From an uncultured Prevotellaceae bacterium (lineage in GTDB: Bacteria > Bacteroidota > Bacteroidia > Bacteroidales > Bacteroidaceae), in NCBI GenBank assembly GCA_947303695.1, contig CAMYYX010000006.1, forward strand, positions 1-27,329: DNA of 27,329 nucleotides, read 5' to 3'. The notes beneath the pieces are model-generated. The model did no database searches and was not told where the DNA came from. It saw only the letters and a list, made by a program, of their open reading frames with translations. Shown here piece after piece: positions 6,819-14,700 of this stretch (positions within the stretch are counted from its first letter, which is position 1; each line of letters begins with the position of its first letter). Made by a program: the position numbers and the translations under genes.

Positions 6819-7963
6819 TTCAAGAGGAACACCGCATGGGCAGGAATATCACCCGTCCGCACTTTGTAATCAAATGTTCCGTCGGCCTTGAAATGTAGCA
6901 ACTCACCACTTGATACATAGTTCTTGGCATCCATTACGTAGAAGTCGCGATGCTTCGGATGCACGATGATGCCGTACGGCATACGTATCTTCTCTAGTTC
7001 CGGTGCAGACGAGAGGGTGTTATTTACCACTTGGTGTGTACGTACGTTGATGATGCCAAACTGTCGCGTGTTTTCCTGCTTCACCTGGTTCCAACCAACT
7101 CCATAATAATAGAGGGAGTCGCCCACGATACAAAAGTCGGATACCTCAACATCCATCTGATGCGTCACGATGGGTTGACCGCTCTCTGTGATGCGCAGGC
7201 AGTAGAGGTTTGGTGCCAGATCTTCGTAGTTGCCTCTTGACGATACCCACAGCTGTCCATAACGGTCTAGCTTCAGATGGTGCAGGTTCAGTGCTACCTC
7301 AATCTGAGCCTCTTCCTGCATCGTTTGCAGATTCACCTGACTGATGCTGCAGTCGTAGTCGGGGTAGTTATAGCCCCCACTGTTGGCTACGTACAGCTTT
7401 CCGCCTGTTGCTACCATCTCTTCGGGTTGGTAGCCCACCACACATGAATCAACCTTGTGAAGCGTCAGTGTATCAATCTTATATACCATCCCTCGAGGTG
7501 CGTTGCTGCCAGAACTTACGGGTCCTACATACGAACTCACGTAGGCATAGCCTCCGTCGAAGGTGACATACCGGCAATTGGGAATATTCACCTTGCCAAT
7601 CTTCACGGCATCATTCGCACGGCATACCTCCACCTTGTTGGAACAGTTGATGACCATCCACAACTGGGAACCATAGATCTGGATGTCGTTACCTACGTCG
7701 CCTAACTCTTTCACTTCGCCAGGGTTGCGCTCTGCATAGATATTGCGTAGGTAGTGGGTTGTCTCGCCACTCAGGTCGAGGTAGTCGAGGGTACATTTGT
7801 TCGACCCCATGTTGCCCTCATTGAGCACATACATGCCTACCACTTCGCTCTTGGTATTCGTCGCACCGGTATCCTCATCCTCCATATAGACAATCGTCTC
7901 GTCTGTACGGCAGGCAGAGAGCAACAGCATCGTTAATATGACAAATATAACCATCCCTTTCAT
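6812..7963 (-). CDS. BtuG-like beta-propeller lipoprotein (YncE/DUF5074-type)
   Basis: A 383-residue lipoprotein: signal peptide MKGMVIFVILTMLLLSAC with lipid Cys18 and acidic YMEDEDTGA just after. The rest reads as repeated short beta-strand blades of YncE type (MYVLNEGNMGSN, IYGSQLWMVINCSNKVEV, YVTFDGGYAYVSSYVG, VATGGKLYVANSGG, DRYGQLWVSSRGNY, FYVMDAKNYVSSGEL), matching the seven-bladed surface propeller BtuG that binds cobalamin and caps BtuB in Bacteroides. The start overlaps the BtuB-like stop by ATGA, implying translational coupling. The family assignment is by architecture and context; the B12-binding residues cannot be checked here. Confidence 0.87.
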   Translation of the reverse strand: MKGMVIFVILTMLLLSACRTDETIVYMEDEDTGATNTKSEVVGMYVLNEGNMGSNKCTLDYLDLSGETTHYLRNIYAERNPGEVKELGDVGNDIQIYGSQLWMVINCSNKVEVCRANDAVKIGKVNIPNCRYVTFDGGYAYVSSYVGPVSSGSNAPRGMVYKIDTLTLHKVDSCVVGYQPEEMVATGGKLYVANSGGYNYPDYDCSISQVNLQTMQEEAQIEVALNLHHLKLDRYGQLWVSSRGNYEDLAPNLYCLRITESGQPIVTHQMDVEVSDFCIVGDSLYYYGVGWNQVKQENTRQFGIINVRTHQVVNNTLSSAPELEKIRMPYGIIVHPKHRDFYVMDAKNYVSSGELLHFKADGTFDYKVRTGDIPAHAVFLLKK

Positions 7964-9963
7964 ATCTTCACCTCCATCGTTATTCCGTAGTTGCGTTTTG
8001 GCATCGGATAGTTCAGTATCACGTCGTAGTCTTGTGAGAAGAGGTTATTCACCTCTAACATCACTTTACACTTTAGACTTTTAACCTGAAACTGTCGTGA
8101 TAACGACACATCGCTAGTGTACCACGGCTGCATATAGTTATATTTGATATTCTCCTGCTGGTTATAGCGCTCGCCAGCATAGATGAAGCTGTAGTTCAGG
8201 TCCCAACCCTTGTATTGTACGTTCAGGATGGCCGACCCTGAGTGCCAGGGGATATAGGGTATCTGGTCGTGATAGTAGGAATCGTTCGGATCTGTCACAT
8301 CGCGTGCATCCTGATATGTGTATTGTACACGACCTGTCACCAACAGGTCGCTCGTGGGAACCAACGTCAATTCTGCCTCCACATCGATACCCTTGATGTG
8401 TACCTTACCTAGATTCAGCATGGTCCAACGGAACTGCTGCCCTTTTGGATAGGCTACAATCTTGTCGTGAACACTGTTGTAATAGGCATCCGCCTGGATA
8501 TGGAAGAACCGCACAAGTCCCCTCCACTGGTGGTCAAAACTCAGTCCTACGTTATATTGCAATGCACTCTCTGGTTTCAACAACGCATTGCCCAGATCGG
8601 TATAATACAGGTCGTTAAAGGTAGGCATACGGAAACTCTTCTTTGCATAGGCTCGGATGGAGAGGTCGCAGGTCTCAAACGGCGTGTAGTTCACAAACAC
8701 GGCGGGTGTATATTCCGTAACGGATTTAGGGGATACCGCTTTGCGGGTATGATCCTTCACAGCTGTCATCAGTACTGACCCCTGCATCTTGAAACGATCG
8801 GTATTCACTGCCGTTGCCAGCGAAAGATAATTGCTGTAGCGTTGTGGCTCGACAAATTGACGCATATCGGAGTCGAGTTTGTTCCACTTGAAGTCGTAGC
8901 ACAGTGAAGCACTCCACCAAGGCAGAAAGTCATAGACGTTGGAGGTCGAGAAGTACAACTCCTCTTGCTTGTAGGTGTTGTCGACCATCAGCTGGGTTGT
9001 GTCACGATTCACGTAATGAGTATGGTAGTAGGCATACTTCGCAACAGCTTGTGTGGTTAGCTTCTCACTCAGCTGTTGTTGCCAACGTCCCTGAGTGAAG
9101 AAGTTATGGTCACCCTGCCTTTCGCCTCGTCTCCATACGTTGTTGACGATGGCTCCAGGGATACCTCGTTCGGAATGATAGGTGTAGACCTTGAACTTCC
9201 AGAACCCGTCATCCAACATGCCATGTAGGTTCCCTTCTGCTCGTACGGCCCAAATGTCACCATTCTGACGGATGGCTGTCGTGTCGTAGGCGATTGTACC
9301 GTCCTGATGCTTACGGCTATAGCGGAACTTGTATTTTCCAGAGGCGGTCAGCACCTCAGCGGATACAGATGAACTTACTTTTGCACTCAGTTTCTGTTCC
9401 CACAGGGCAGACAATCGCAGCATGTCGCTTGAACCGTATTTCGCTTTGAACTGTAGGTTGTAGTTCTTGTCCTCTTCAAATCGAGGAGCACGGGTGCGGA
9501 TATAGACAGCCCCCGCATGTCCGAAATCGCTGGCAGGTTGCAAGAGAGCACTTTTCTGACCATTGAACAGCGTAATCTCCTCCACATTGTCCAAAGAGAA
9601 TTGCCCAAGGTCAATCTGCCCGTTCTGTGCATTCCCCAACTCGATACCGTCGTATGAGATACCCAGATGGTGAGTGCCCATCGAACGGATATTCACCGTT
9701 TTGATGCCACCTACACCACCATAGTCTTTCAGTTGGATACCTGAGAAATAGCGAAGTGCATCGGCCACACTATGAGCACTCAACTTCTCCAACTGCTCAC
9801 CACTGAGCGTCTGAGAGGGAATTACCTCCTTGTGATTATAACGCGAGGAAACATAGACCACATCCAATTGCAGGATGCTGTCCAGGCGATTGTACTGGGG
9901 CTGTTGACCCCACAAGTGCATACTCGCCATCATAGACATGGCCATTATTACTACGCGTTTCAT
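7960..9963 (-). CDS. btuB: TonB-dependent vitamin B12 receptor, BtuB-like
   Basis: A 667-residue outer-membrane receptor taking up cobalamin or related corrinoids using TonB-ExbBD energy. The signal peptide MKRVVIMAMSMMASMHLWG is followed by a possible TonB box region (LDVVYVSS), the plug (VADALRYFSGIQLKDYGGVGGIKTVNI, then SYDGIELGNAQNGQID, about residues 60-150) and a 22-strand-type barrel ending MEVKI with the usual C-terminal aromatic/hydrophobic strand. It lacks the carboxypeptidase-like N-terminal domain of SusC proteins, and length is near E. coli BtuB (about 600). It is the first gene after a cobalamin riboswitch. The ATG at 9963 is preferred to an in-frame TTG one codon earlier. Confidence 0.92.
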   Translation of the reverse strand: MKRVVIMAMSMMASMHLWGQQPQYNRLDSILQLDVVYVSSRYNHKEVIPSQTLSGEQLEKLSAHSVADALRYFSGIQLKDYGGVGGIKTVNIRSMGTHHLGISYDGIELGNAQNGQIDLGQFSLDNVEEITLFNGQKSALLQPASDFGHAGAVYIRTRAPRFEEDKNYNLQFKAKYGSSDMLRLSALWEQKLSAKVSSSVSAEVLTASGKYKFRYSRKHQDGTIAYDTTAIRQNGDIWAVRAEGNLHGMLDDGFWKFKVYTYHSERGIPGAIVNNVWRRGERQGDHNFFTQGRWQQQLSEKLTTQAVAKYAYYHTHYVNRDTTQLMVDNTYKQEELYFSTSNVYDFLPWWSASLCYDFKWNKLDSDMRQFVEPQRYSNYLSLATAVNTDRFKMQGSVLMTAVKDHTRKAVSPKSVTEYTPAVFVNYTPFETCDLSIRAYAKKSFRMPTFNDLYYTDLGNALLKPESALQYNVGLSFDHQWRGLVRFFHIQADAYYNSVHDKIVAYPKGQQFRWTMLNLGKVHIKGIDVEAELTLVPTSDLLVTGRVQYTYQDARDVTDPNDSYYHDQIPYIPWHSGSAILNVQYKGWDLNYSFIYAGERYNQQENIKYNYMQPWYTSDVSLSRQFQVKSLKCKVMLEVNNLFSQDYDVILNYPMPKRNYGITMEVKI

Positions 9964-9984
9964 CAAATATGTGTAGTTGCACCA

Positions 9985-10162
9985 TTGACCTAACCCTAGA
10001 GGTTTGCTGATGCAGTGACTGCGTCAGGATGTCTTCTGACTTACAGCCCGGTCGCAAGCGTCTTCCCAATGAACTCAGTGACATCTGCTTGCACCGTAGA
10101 ACGGCTGATTACAGCTGCTGGACAGTTGGGGATTCTCACCCCATTCCATGACCTAACGCACT
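9985..10162 (-). promoter_or_regulatory. Cobalamin riboswitch
   Basis: The minus-strand leader between promoter and btuB carries class hallmarks: the GGGGTGAGAATCCCC hairpin near the 5' side, GTCACTG, TTGGGAAG, GCGACCGGGCTG and the B12-box-like AAGTCAGAAGACATCCTG (10024-10041 region). Near the btuB start AACC-TCTAG-GGTT can form a hairpin that is a candidate expression platform. When cobalamin is bound, expression of the four downstream genes should fall. The boundaries are approximate. Confidence 0.92.
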
Positions 10163-10171
10163 GCAAAGATA
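10163..10171 (-). promoter_or_regulatory. B12 operon promoter, -7 box
   Basis: TATCTTTGC on the minus strand, a perfect TAnnTTTGC match directly before the riboswitch. About 195 nt separate it from the btuB ATG. Confidence 0.78.
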
Positions 10172-10321
10172 CGAAAAAACAATAGATTATGTATGAATAA
10201 TTATTGATTTTTTTTAATATGTGTGCTTAAAAAAGGTGAAAAATATAAGAAGAATCGTTAAATGAAAGGAAGAGAGAGCAATTTCTCTTGTTTTGGTGGC
10301 GGCTATGTCAAGATTTATTCG

Positions 10322-10330
10322 TACCTTTGC
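10322..10330 (+). promoter_or_regulatory. guaB promoter, -7 box
   Basis: TACCTTTGC matches TAnnTTTGC, 25 nt before the chosen guaB ATG. It is divergent from the B12 operon promoter; the roughly 150 bp between them is A/T-rich, with a small AAGAGA/TCTCTT inverted repeat near 10268-10290 and nothing else recognisable. Confidence 0.75.
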
Positions 10331-10355
10331 AACCAATATCAAATTCAATATTATT

Positions 10356-11837
10356 ATGTCATCATTTATTACAGATAAGGTAGTTATGGAAGGTCTGACC
10401 TTTGATGATGTGCTGCTCATTCCTGCATATTCTGAGGTTCTTCCAAAGACAGTGGGGTTGTCAACCCATTTTACACGTAACATAAAGTTGAATATCCCGT
10501 TCGTGACAGCTGCAATGGATACAGTTACCGAGGCTCCGATGGCCATCGCCATTGCTCGTGAGGGTGGTATTGGTGTGATACACAAAAACATGTCGATCGA
10601 AGAACAAGCTCGTCAGGTTAGTATCGTAAAACGTGCAGAGAACGGTATGATTTACGATCCTGTGACTATCAAACGTGGTAAGACCGTAGGTGATGCTTTG
10701 GCTATGATGGCCGAGTATCACATTGGTGGTATTCCTGTTGTGGACGATGATGGTAAATTGGTGGGTATCGTGACGAATCGTGACCTGCGATTCCAACGTA
10801 ACAACAAAACACTGATTGATGATGTGATGACGAGTGAAAACCTTATTGTAACTCACCAGCAAACAGACTTGGATCGTGCTTCGCAAATTCTGCTTAAGCA
10901 TAAGATCGAGAAATTACCTGTAGTGGACGATGATAACCATCTCATAGGATTGATTACCTATAAAGACATCACAAAGGCTAAGGATAAACCAATGGCATGT
11001 AAGGACGAAAAGGGTCGTCTGAGAGTAGCTGCTGGTGTGGGTGTTACCGCTGATACATTGGACCGTATCACAGCACTGGTCAATGCTGGCGTTGATGCCA
11101 TCGTGATTGATACAGCTCATGGTCATAGCCGTTCAGTAATTGAAAAGGTGAAAGAGGCAAAACAACATTTCCCTGAGGTAGACATTGTGGTAGGTAATAT
11201 TGCAACGGGCGATGCAGCCAAGATGTTGGTTGAAGCTGGTGCTGATGCCGTGAAGGTAGGTATCGGTCCAGGTTCTATCTGTACGACTCGTGTCGTTGCA
11301 GGTGTTGGCGTTCCACAGCTCAGTGCTGTTTATGATGTGGCCAAGGCTCTTGAGGGAACAGGTGTACCACTTATTGCTGATGGTGGCTTGCGTTATTCTG
11401 GTGATGTAGTAAAAGCATTGGCTGCTGGCGGATATAGTGTCATGATTGGTTCGCTTGTGGCAGGAACAGAAGAGGCTCCAGGAGAGACCATCCTGTTCAA
11501 TGGCCGTAAGTATAAGTCATATCGAGGTATGGGTTCGCTCGAGGCAATGGAGAACGGTTCGAAGGACCGCTATTTCCAGGCAGGCGAAAAAGACACGAAA
11601 AAACTGGTGCCAGAAGGTATTGCTGGACGTGTGCCTTACAAGGGAACTGTGCAAGAAGTGGTATACCAACTCGTAGGAGGATTGCGTTCTGGTATGGGTT
11701 ATTGTGGTGCGAAGGATATTGAAGCACTTCATCATGCTAAATTCACCCGTATCACCGCAGCAGGTGTGATGGAGAGTCATCCTCACGAAGTCATCATCAC
11801 AAGTGAGGCTCCTAATTATAGCACGAATCTTGGATAA
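10356..11837 (+). CDS. guaB: Inosine-5'-monophosphate dehydrogenase
   Basis: Oxidises IMP to XMP with NAD+, the committing step of GMP synthesis. The 493-residue protein has the full layout: N-terminal barrel segment with GLTFDDVLLIP, two CBS domains (about 98-210; HIGGIPVVDDDGKLVGIVT and KIEKLPVVDDDNHLIGLIT), VKVGIGPGSICTTR with catalytic Cys309, the DGGLRYSGD phosphate-binding loop, the YRGMGS flap and a C-terminal EAPNYS. The ATG at 10356 was chosen over an upstream in-frame TTG because the latter lies before the promoter box. It is followed at 38 nt by the parvulin gene and may be cotranscribed with the envelope cluster. Confidence 0.97.
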   Translation: MSSFITDKVVMEGLTFDDVLLIPAYSEVLPKTVGLSTHFTRNIKLNIPFVTAAMDTVTEAPMAIAIAREGGIGVIHKNMSIEEQARQVSIVKRAENGMIYDPVTIKRGKTVGDALAMMAEYHIGGIPVVDDDGKLVGIVTNRDLRFQRNNKTLIDDVMTSENLIVTHQQTDLDRASQILLKHKIEKLPVVDDDNHLIGLITYKDITKAKDKPMACKDEKGRLRVAAGVGVTADTLDRITALVNAGVDAIVIDTAHGHSRSVIEKVKEAKQHFPEVDIVVGNIATGDAAKMLVEAGADAVKVGIGPGSICTTRVVAGVGVPQLSAVYDVAKALEGTGVPLIADGGLRYSGDVVKALAAGGYSVMIGSLVAGTEEAPGETILFNGRKYKSYRGMGSLEAMENGSKDRYFQAGEKDTKKLVPEGIAGRVPYKGTVQEVVYQLVGGLRSGMGYCGAKDIEALHHAKFTRITAAGVMESHPHEVIITSEAPNYSTNLG

Positions 11838-11875
11838 TTGATAGGCCCCAAAATTGATTTTAAAGATAAGATAAT

Positions 11876-13297
11876 ATGAAACGACTTGCATTTTTGCATT
11901 TTTACATATTTGCATTGTGCGTTGCACTCCATGCGCAGACAGACCCCGTGCTGATGACCATTAATGGAAAGAACATCACGCGTTCGGAATTTGAGTACAG
12001 CTATAATAAAAACAACTCCGATGGTGTAATAGACAAGAAGAGCATAGAAGACTATGTGCCATTGTTTATTGATTTCAAACTGAAGGTTGCAGCAGCAGAA
12101 GACGCACGCTATGATACCATTACCAGTATCCAGAAGGAATTACGCGGCTACAAAGAGCAGATGGTATTGCCAACTATTATTGATAAGGATTTTATTGAGC
12201 GTCAGGCACGTGAAACCTACGATAATACGGCGGCACGTTTTGAAGGAGAAGACCTACTCACAGCCAGCCATATCCTCGTCAGGATGAGTCCTAACGCAAC
12301 AGCTGATCAACAAACGAAAGCGAAAGCACGTATTGACTCTATCTATGCTGCACTCCAAGGAGGTGCTGATTTTGCTGAGTTGGCCCGTAAATGCTCTGAA
12401 GATCCTGGCTCTGGCCAAAAGGGTGGGGCGCTCGGACAATTTGGTAAGGGTATGATGATTCCTGACTTCGAAAAAGCGGCTTATGCAATGAAGGTGGGCG
12501 AGGTATGTGCTCCTTTCAAGTCCACTGTCGGATGGCACGTGATTAAACTTACTGACCGCCATCCTTTTGAATCGTATGAATTCCATCATGACAAGATCAT
12601 TGCTTTTTTGGAGGAACGAGGTATCAACGAGGCTTCTGCGAACTATTATGTGGATTCCATCGCAAAAGCACGAAATATTGACCGTGATGTTGTCATCAAT
12701 GAACTGTTTGAAGACCTAAAGGCAAAGGATAGTGAAACTCGTTATTTTGCACAGGAATGTTATGACGGTACGATGATGTTTGAGATCTGTAAAAATAAGA
12801 TTTGGGATGTGGCAGAGCAGGACGAAGACGGTATCGCAAAGTACTATGCAAAGAATAAGAAAAACTATCAGTGGGACGAGCCTCGCTTCAAAGGAATCGT
12901 GATTAATGCGAAAGATCAGGCCATCGTAGACAACGCTCCCAAATTGCTGAAAAAGGAAAAGGATGATAATAAGTGGGGACAGATGATGGTAGATGCATAT
13001 AACACAGACTCCGTGAAGAACGTACGCATCGAACACGGTATCTATAGGAAGGGCGATAGTCCCAATGTGGATAAGCTGGCATTTCACGAGCAAGCAGAAC
13101 TGAAAACGTTCAAAGATTACCCAAAGGTGGGTGTCTATGGACGTATTATCAAGAAACCAGAATCGTATAAAGATGTTCGTGGACAAGTGGTGAGCGACTA
13201 TAAGACCGCCCAGGAAAAAGAGTGGGTAAGTGAACTGAGAAAGAAATACTCTTTCCATGTGAACGAAGATGTGCTGAAGACTGTGAACAATCATTGA
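11876..13297 (+). CDS. Periplasmic parvulin-type peptidyl-prolyl isomerase (PpiC/PrsA-like)
   Basis: Exported folding factor of 473 residues. Signal peptide MKRLAFLHFYIFALCVALHAQ, N-terminal chaperone segment with INGKNITRSEFEYSYNKNN, one clear parvulin domain at about 123-232 (ASHILVRMSP, ARKCSEDPGSGQKGGALGQFGKGMM, PFKSTVGWHVIKL), then a C-terminal region of about 240 residues without a motif I recognise. The signal peptide is encoded by an 8-bp quasi-repeat (TTGCATTT, TTGCATTT, TTACATAT, TTGCATTG). It lies directly before the SurA-like gene (25 nt gap to the chosen start), so both probably serve outer-membrane protein assembly. Confidence 0.9.
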   Translation: MKRLAFLHFYIFALCVALHAQTDPVLMTINGKNITRSEFEYSYNKNNSDGVIDKKSIEDYVPLFIDFKLKVAAAEDARYDTITSIQKELRGYKEQMVLPTIIDKDFIERQARETYDNTAARFEGEDLLTASHILVRMSPNATADQQTKAKARIDSIYAALQGGADFAELARKCSEDPGSGQKGGALGQFGKGMMIPDFEKAAYAMKVGEVCAPFKSTVGWHVIKLTDRHPFESYEFHHDKIIAFLEERGINEASANYYVDSIAKARNIDRDVVINELFEDLKAKDSETRYFAQECYDGTMMFEICKNKIWDVAEQDEDGIAKYYAKNKKNYQWDEPRFKGIVINAKDQAIVDNAPKLLKKEKDDNKWGQMMVDAYNTDSVKNVRIEHGIYRKGDSPNVDKLAFHEQAELKTFKDYPKVGVYGRIIKKPESYKDVRGQVVSDYKTAQEKEWVSELRKKYSFHVNEDVLKTVNNH

Positions 13298-13322
13298 GTG
13301 GATGAACAGACAAAATAACGTC

Positions 13323-14687
13323 ATGAATAAATTCATAGGAATAATAATCGCCATGATGGTAGGAACGACTGTGGTGTTCGGACAGTCGGCATCCAATGTT
13401 ATTGACGAAGTGATATGGGTGGTAGGCGATGAAGCTATTTTGAAGTCAGAGGTGGAAGAGGCGCGCATTGAGGCCCAGATGCAAGGTGAGCGTTTCAATG
13501 GTGACCCTTATTGTGTTATCCCTGAGCAGTTGGCCGTACAAAAACTATTCCTTCATCAGGCAGCTATCGATTCTATAACTGTTTCTGATGCAGACGTGTT
13601 TAATGCGGTCGATAATAAAATAGAACGCTATGTACAAGCATATGGCTCGAGAGAGAAACTGGAAGAGTATCTGGAACGTCCGCTTAGTCAGTATCGCAAT
13701 CTTCTGTTTGAATTGGAAAAGAACGGCGAACTGATGCGTCAGGTTCAGATGAACATTATTAAAAACACAAAAGTCACTCCTGTTCAAGTGCGCAACTACT
13801 TCAAGAATGTACCAGAGGATAGTTTGCCATTTGTACCAACAACCGTTGAAGTGCAGATTTTTACTCGTGCACCAAAGGTGTCACAGGAAGAAATAGACCG
13901 CATCAAAGCAGATTTGCGTAGCTATACAGAACGTGTCAATTCTGGATCGGACAGATTCTCTACTTTGGCCGTGATGTATTCAGAAGATGGGTCTGCGTCA
14001 AAAGGTGGTGAATTAGGATTCATGAGTCGTGGTGAATTAGTGCCTGAGTTTGCAAATGTCGCATTCTCGCTCACAGATCCGAATACCGTTAGCAAAATCG
14101 TAGAAACGGAATATGGTTATCATATCATACAGCTCATCGAGAAACGGGGTGAGAAAGTCAATGTGCGCCACATCTTGCGTAAGCCAAGGGCCACAGACCA
14201 AGAGGTGATGGATTGTGTACAATTCCTTGATTCTGTGTGTGACGACATCCGACGTGGCAAGTTTACGTTTGAAGAGTGTTTGCCATACCTCTCTGATGAC
14301 AAGAATACCCGTAATAACTATGGAAACATGGTATATACCGACCCCTTAACCTTTCAGACAACCTCTAGGTTTGAAATGGTTAATTTACCTACAGAGATTG
14401 CTCGTGTAGTGACTGGTATGCAAATAGGTGAGATATCCAAGCCTTTTGCCATGATTAACAGCCAAGGCAAAGAGGTTGTAGCTGTGGTGAAACTGAAGAA
14501 CCGAATCAATGGCCATCGTGCTTCGATGAAGGAAGACTATCAGGTGTTGCAGGAAACAATGTTGGAGAAACTCAATGAGGAAAAGATAAATAACTGGATA
14601 CGCGAAAAGCAGAAAACAACTTATGTCAGAATCAATGGCGATTGGCGAGATTGTGAATTCCAGTATCCTGGATGGATAAAAGAGTAA
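13323..14687 (+). CDS. SurA-like periplasmic chaperone/peptidyl-prolyl isomerase
   Basis: About 454 residues from the ATG at 13323, which gives the compact signal peptide MNKFIGIIIAMMVGTTVVFGQ; an in-frame ATG at 13302 is the alternative. SurA layout: N-terminal chaperone domain starting VIDEVIWVVGDEAILKSEVEE (classic SurA N-terminus VDRVVAVVNNDVVLESEV), a first parvulin domain (VQIFTRAP ... YSEDGSASKGGELGFMSRGELVPEF ... ETEYGYHIIQLI) and a second more divergent one (NVRHILRKP ... YLSDDKNTRNNYGNMVYTD). Unfolded outer-membrane proteins are the expected clients. Second gene of a parvulin pair, followed by the OstA-like gene. Confidence 0.92.
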   Translation: MNKFIGIIIAMMVGTTVVFGQSASNVIDEVIWVVGDEAILKSEVEEARIEAQMQGERFNGDPYCVIPEQLAVQKLFLHQAAIDSITVSDADVFNAVDNKIERYVQAYGSREKLEEYLERPLSQYRNLLFELEKNGELMRQVQMNIIKNTKVTPVQVRNYFKNVPEDSLPFVPTTVEVQIFTRAPKVSQEEIDRIKADLRSYTERVNSGSDRFSTLAVMYSEDGSASKGGELGFMSRGELVPEFANVAFSLTDPNTVSKIVETEYGYHIIQLIEKRGEKVNVRHILRKPRATDQEVMDCVQFLDSVCDDIRRGKFTFEECLPYLSDDKNTRNNYGNMVYTDPLTFQTTSRFEMVNLPTEIARVVTGMQIGEISKPFAMINSQGKEVVAVVKLKNRINGHRASMKEDYQVLQETMLEKLNEEKINNWIREKQKTTYVRINGDWRDCEFQYPGWIKE

Positions 14688-14700
14688 AGTCAACGTGCCG

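Noticed and set aside
4842..9963. The receptor operon as a polysaccharide-utilisation (SusC/SusD) locus
   Set aside because: There is no SusD-like protein, the receptor lacks the SusC N-terminal domain, and the leader is a cobalamin riboswitch.
10293..10355. 21-residue N-terminal extension of GuaB
   Set aside because: Needs a TTG start before the -7 box; the ATG at 10356 gives the usual IMPDH N-terminus and length.
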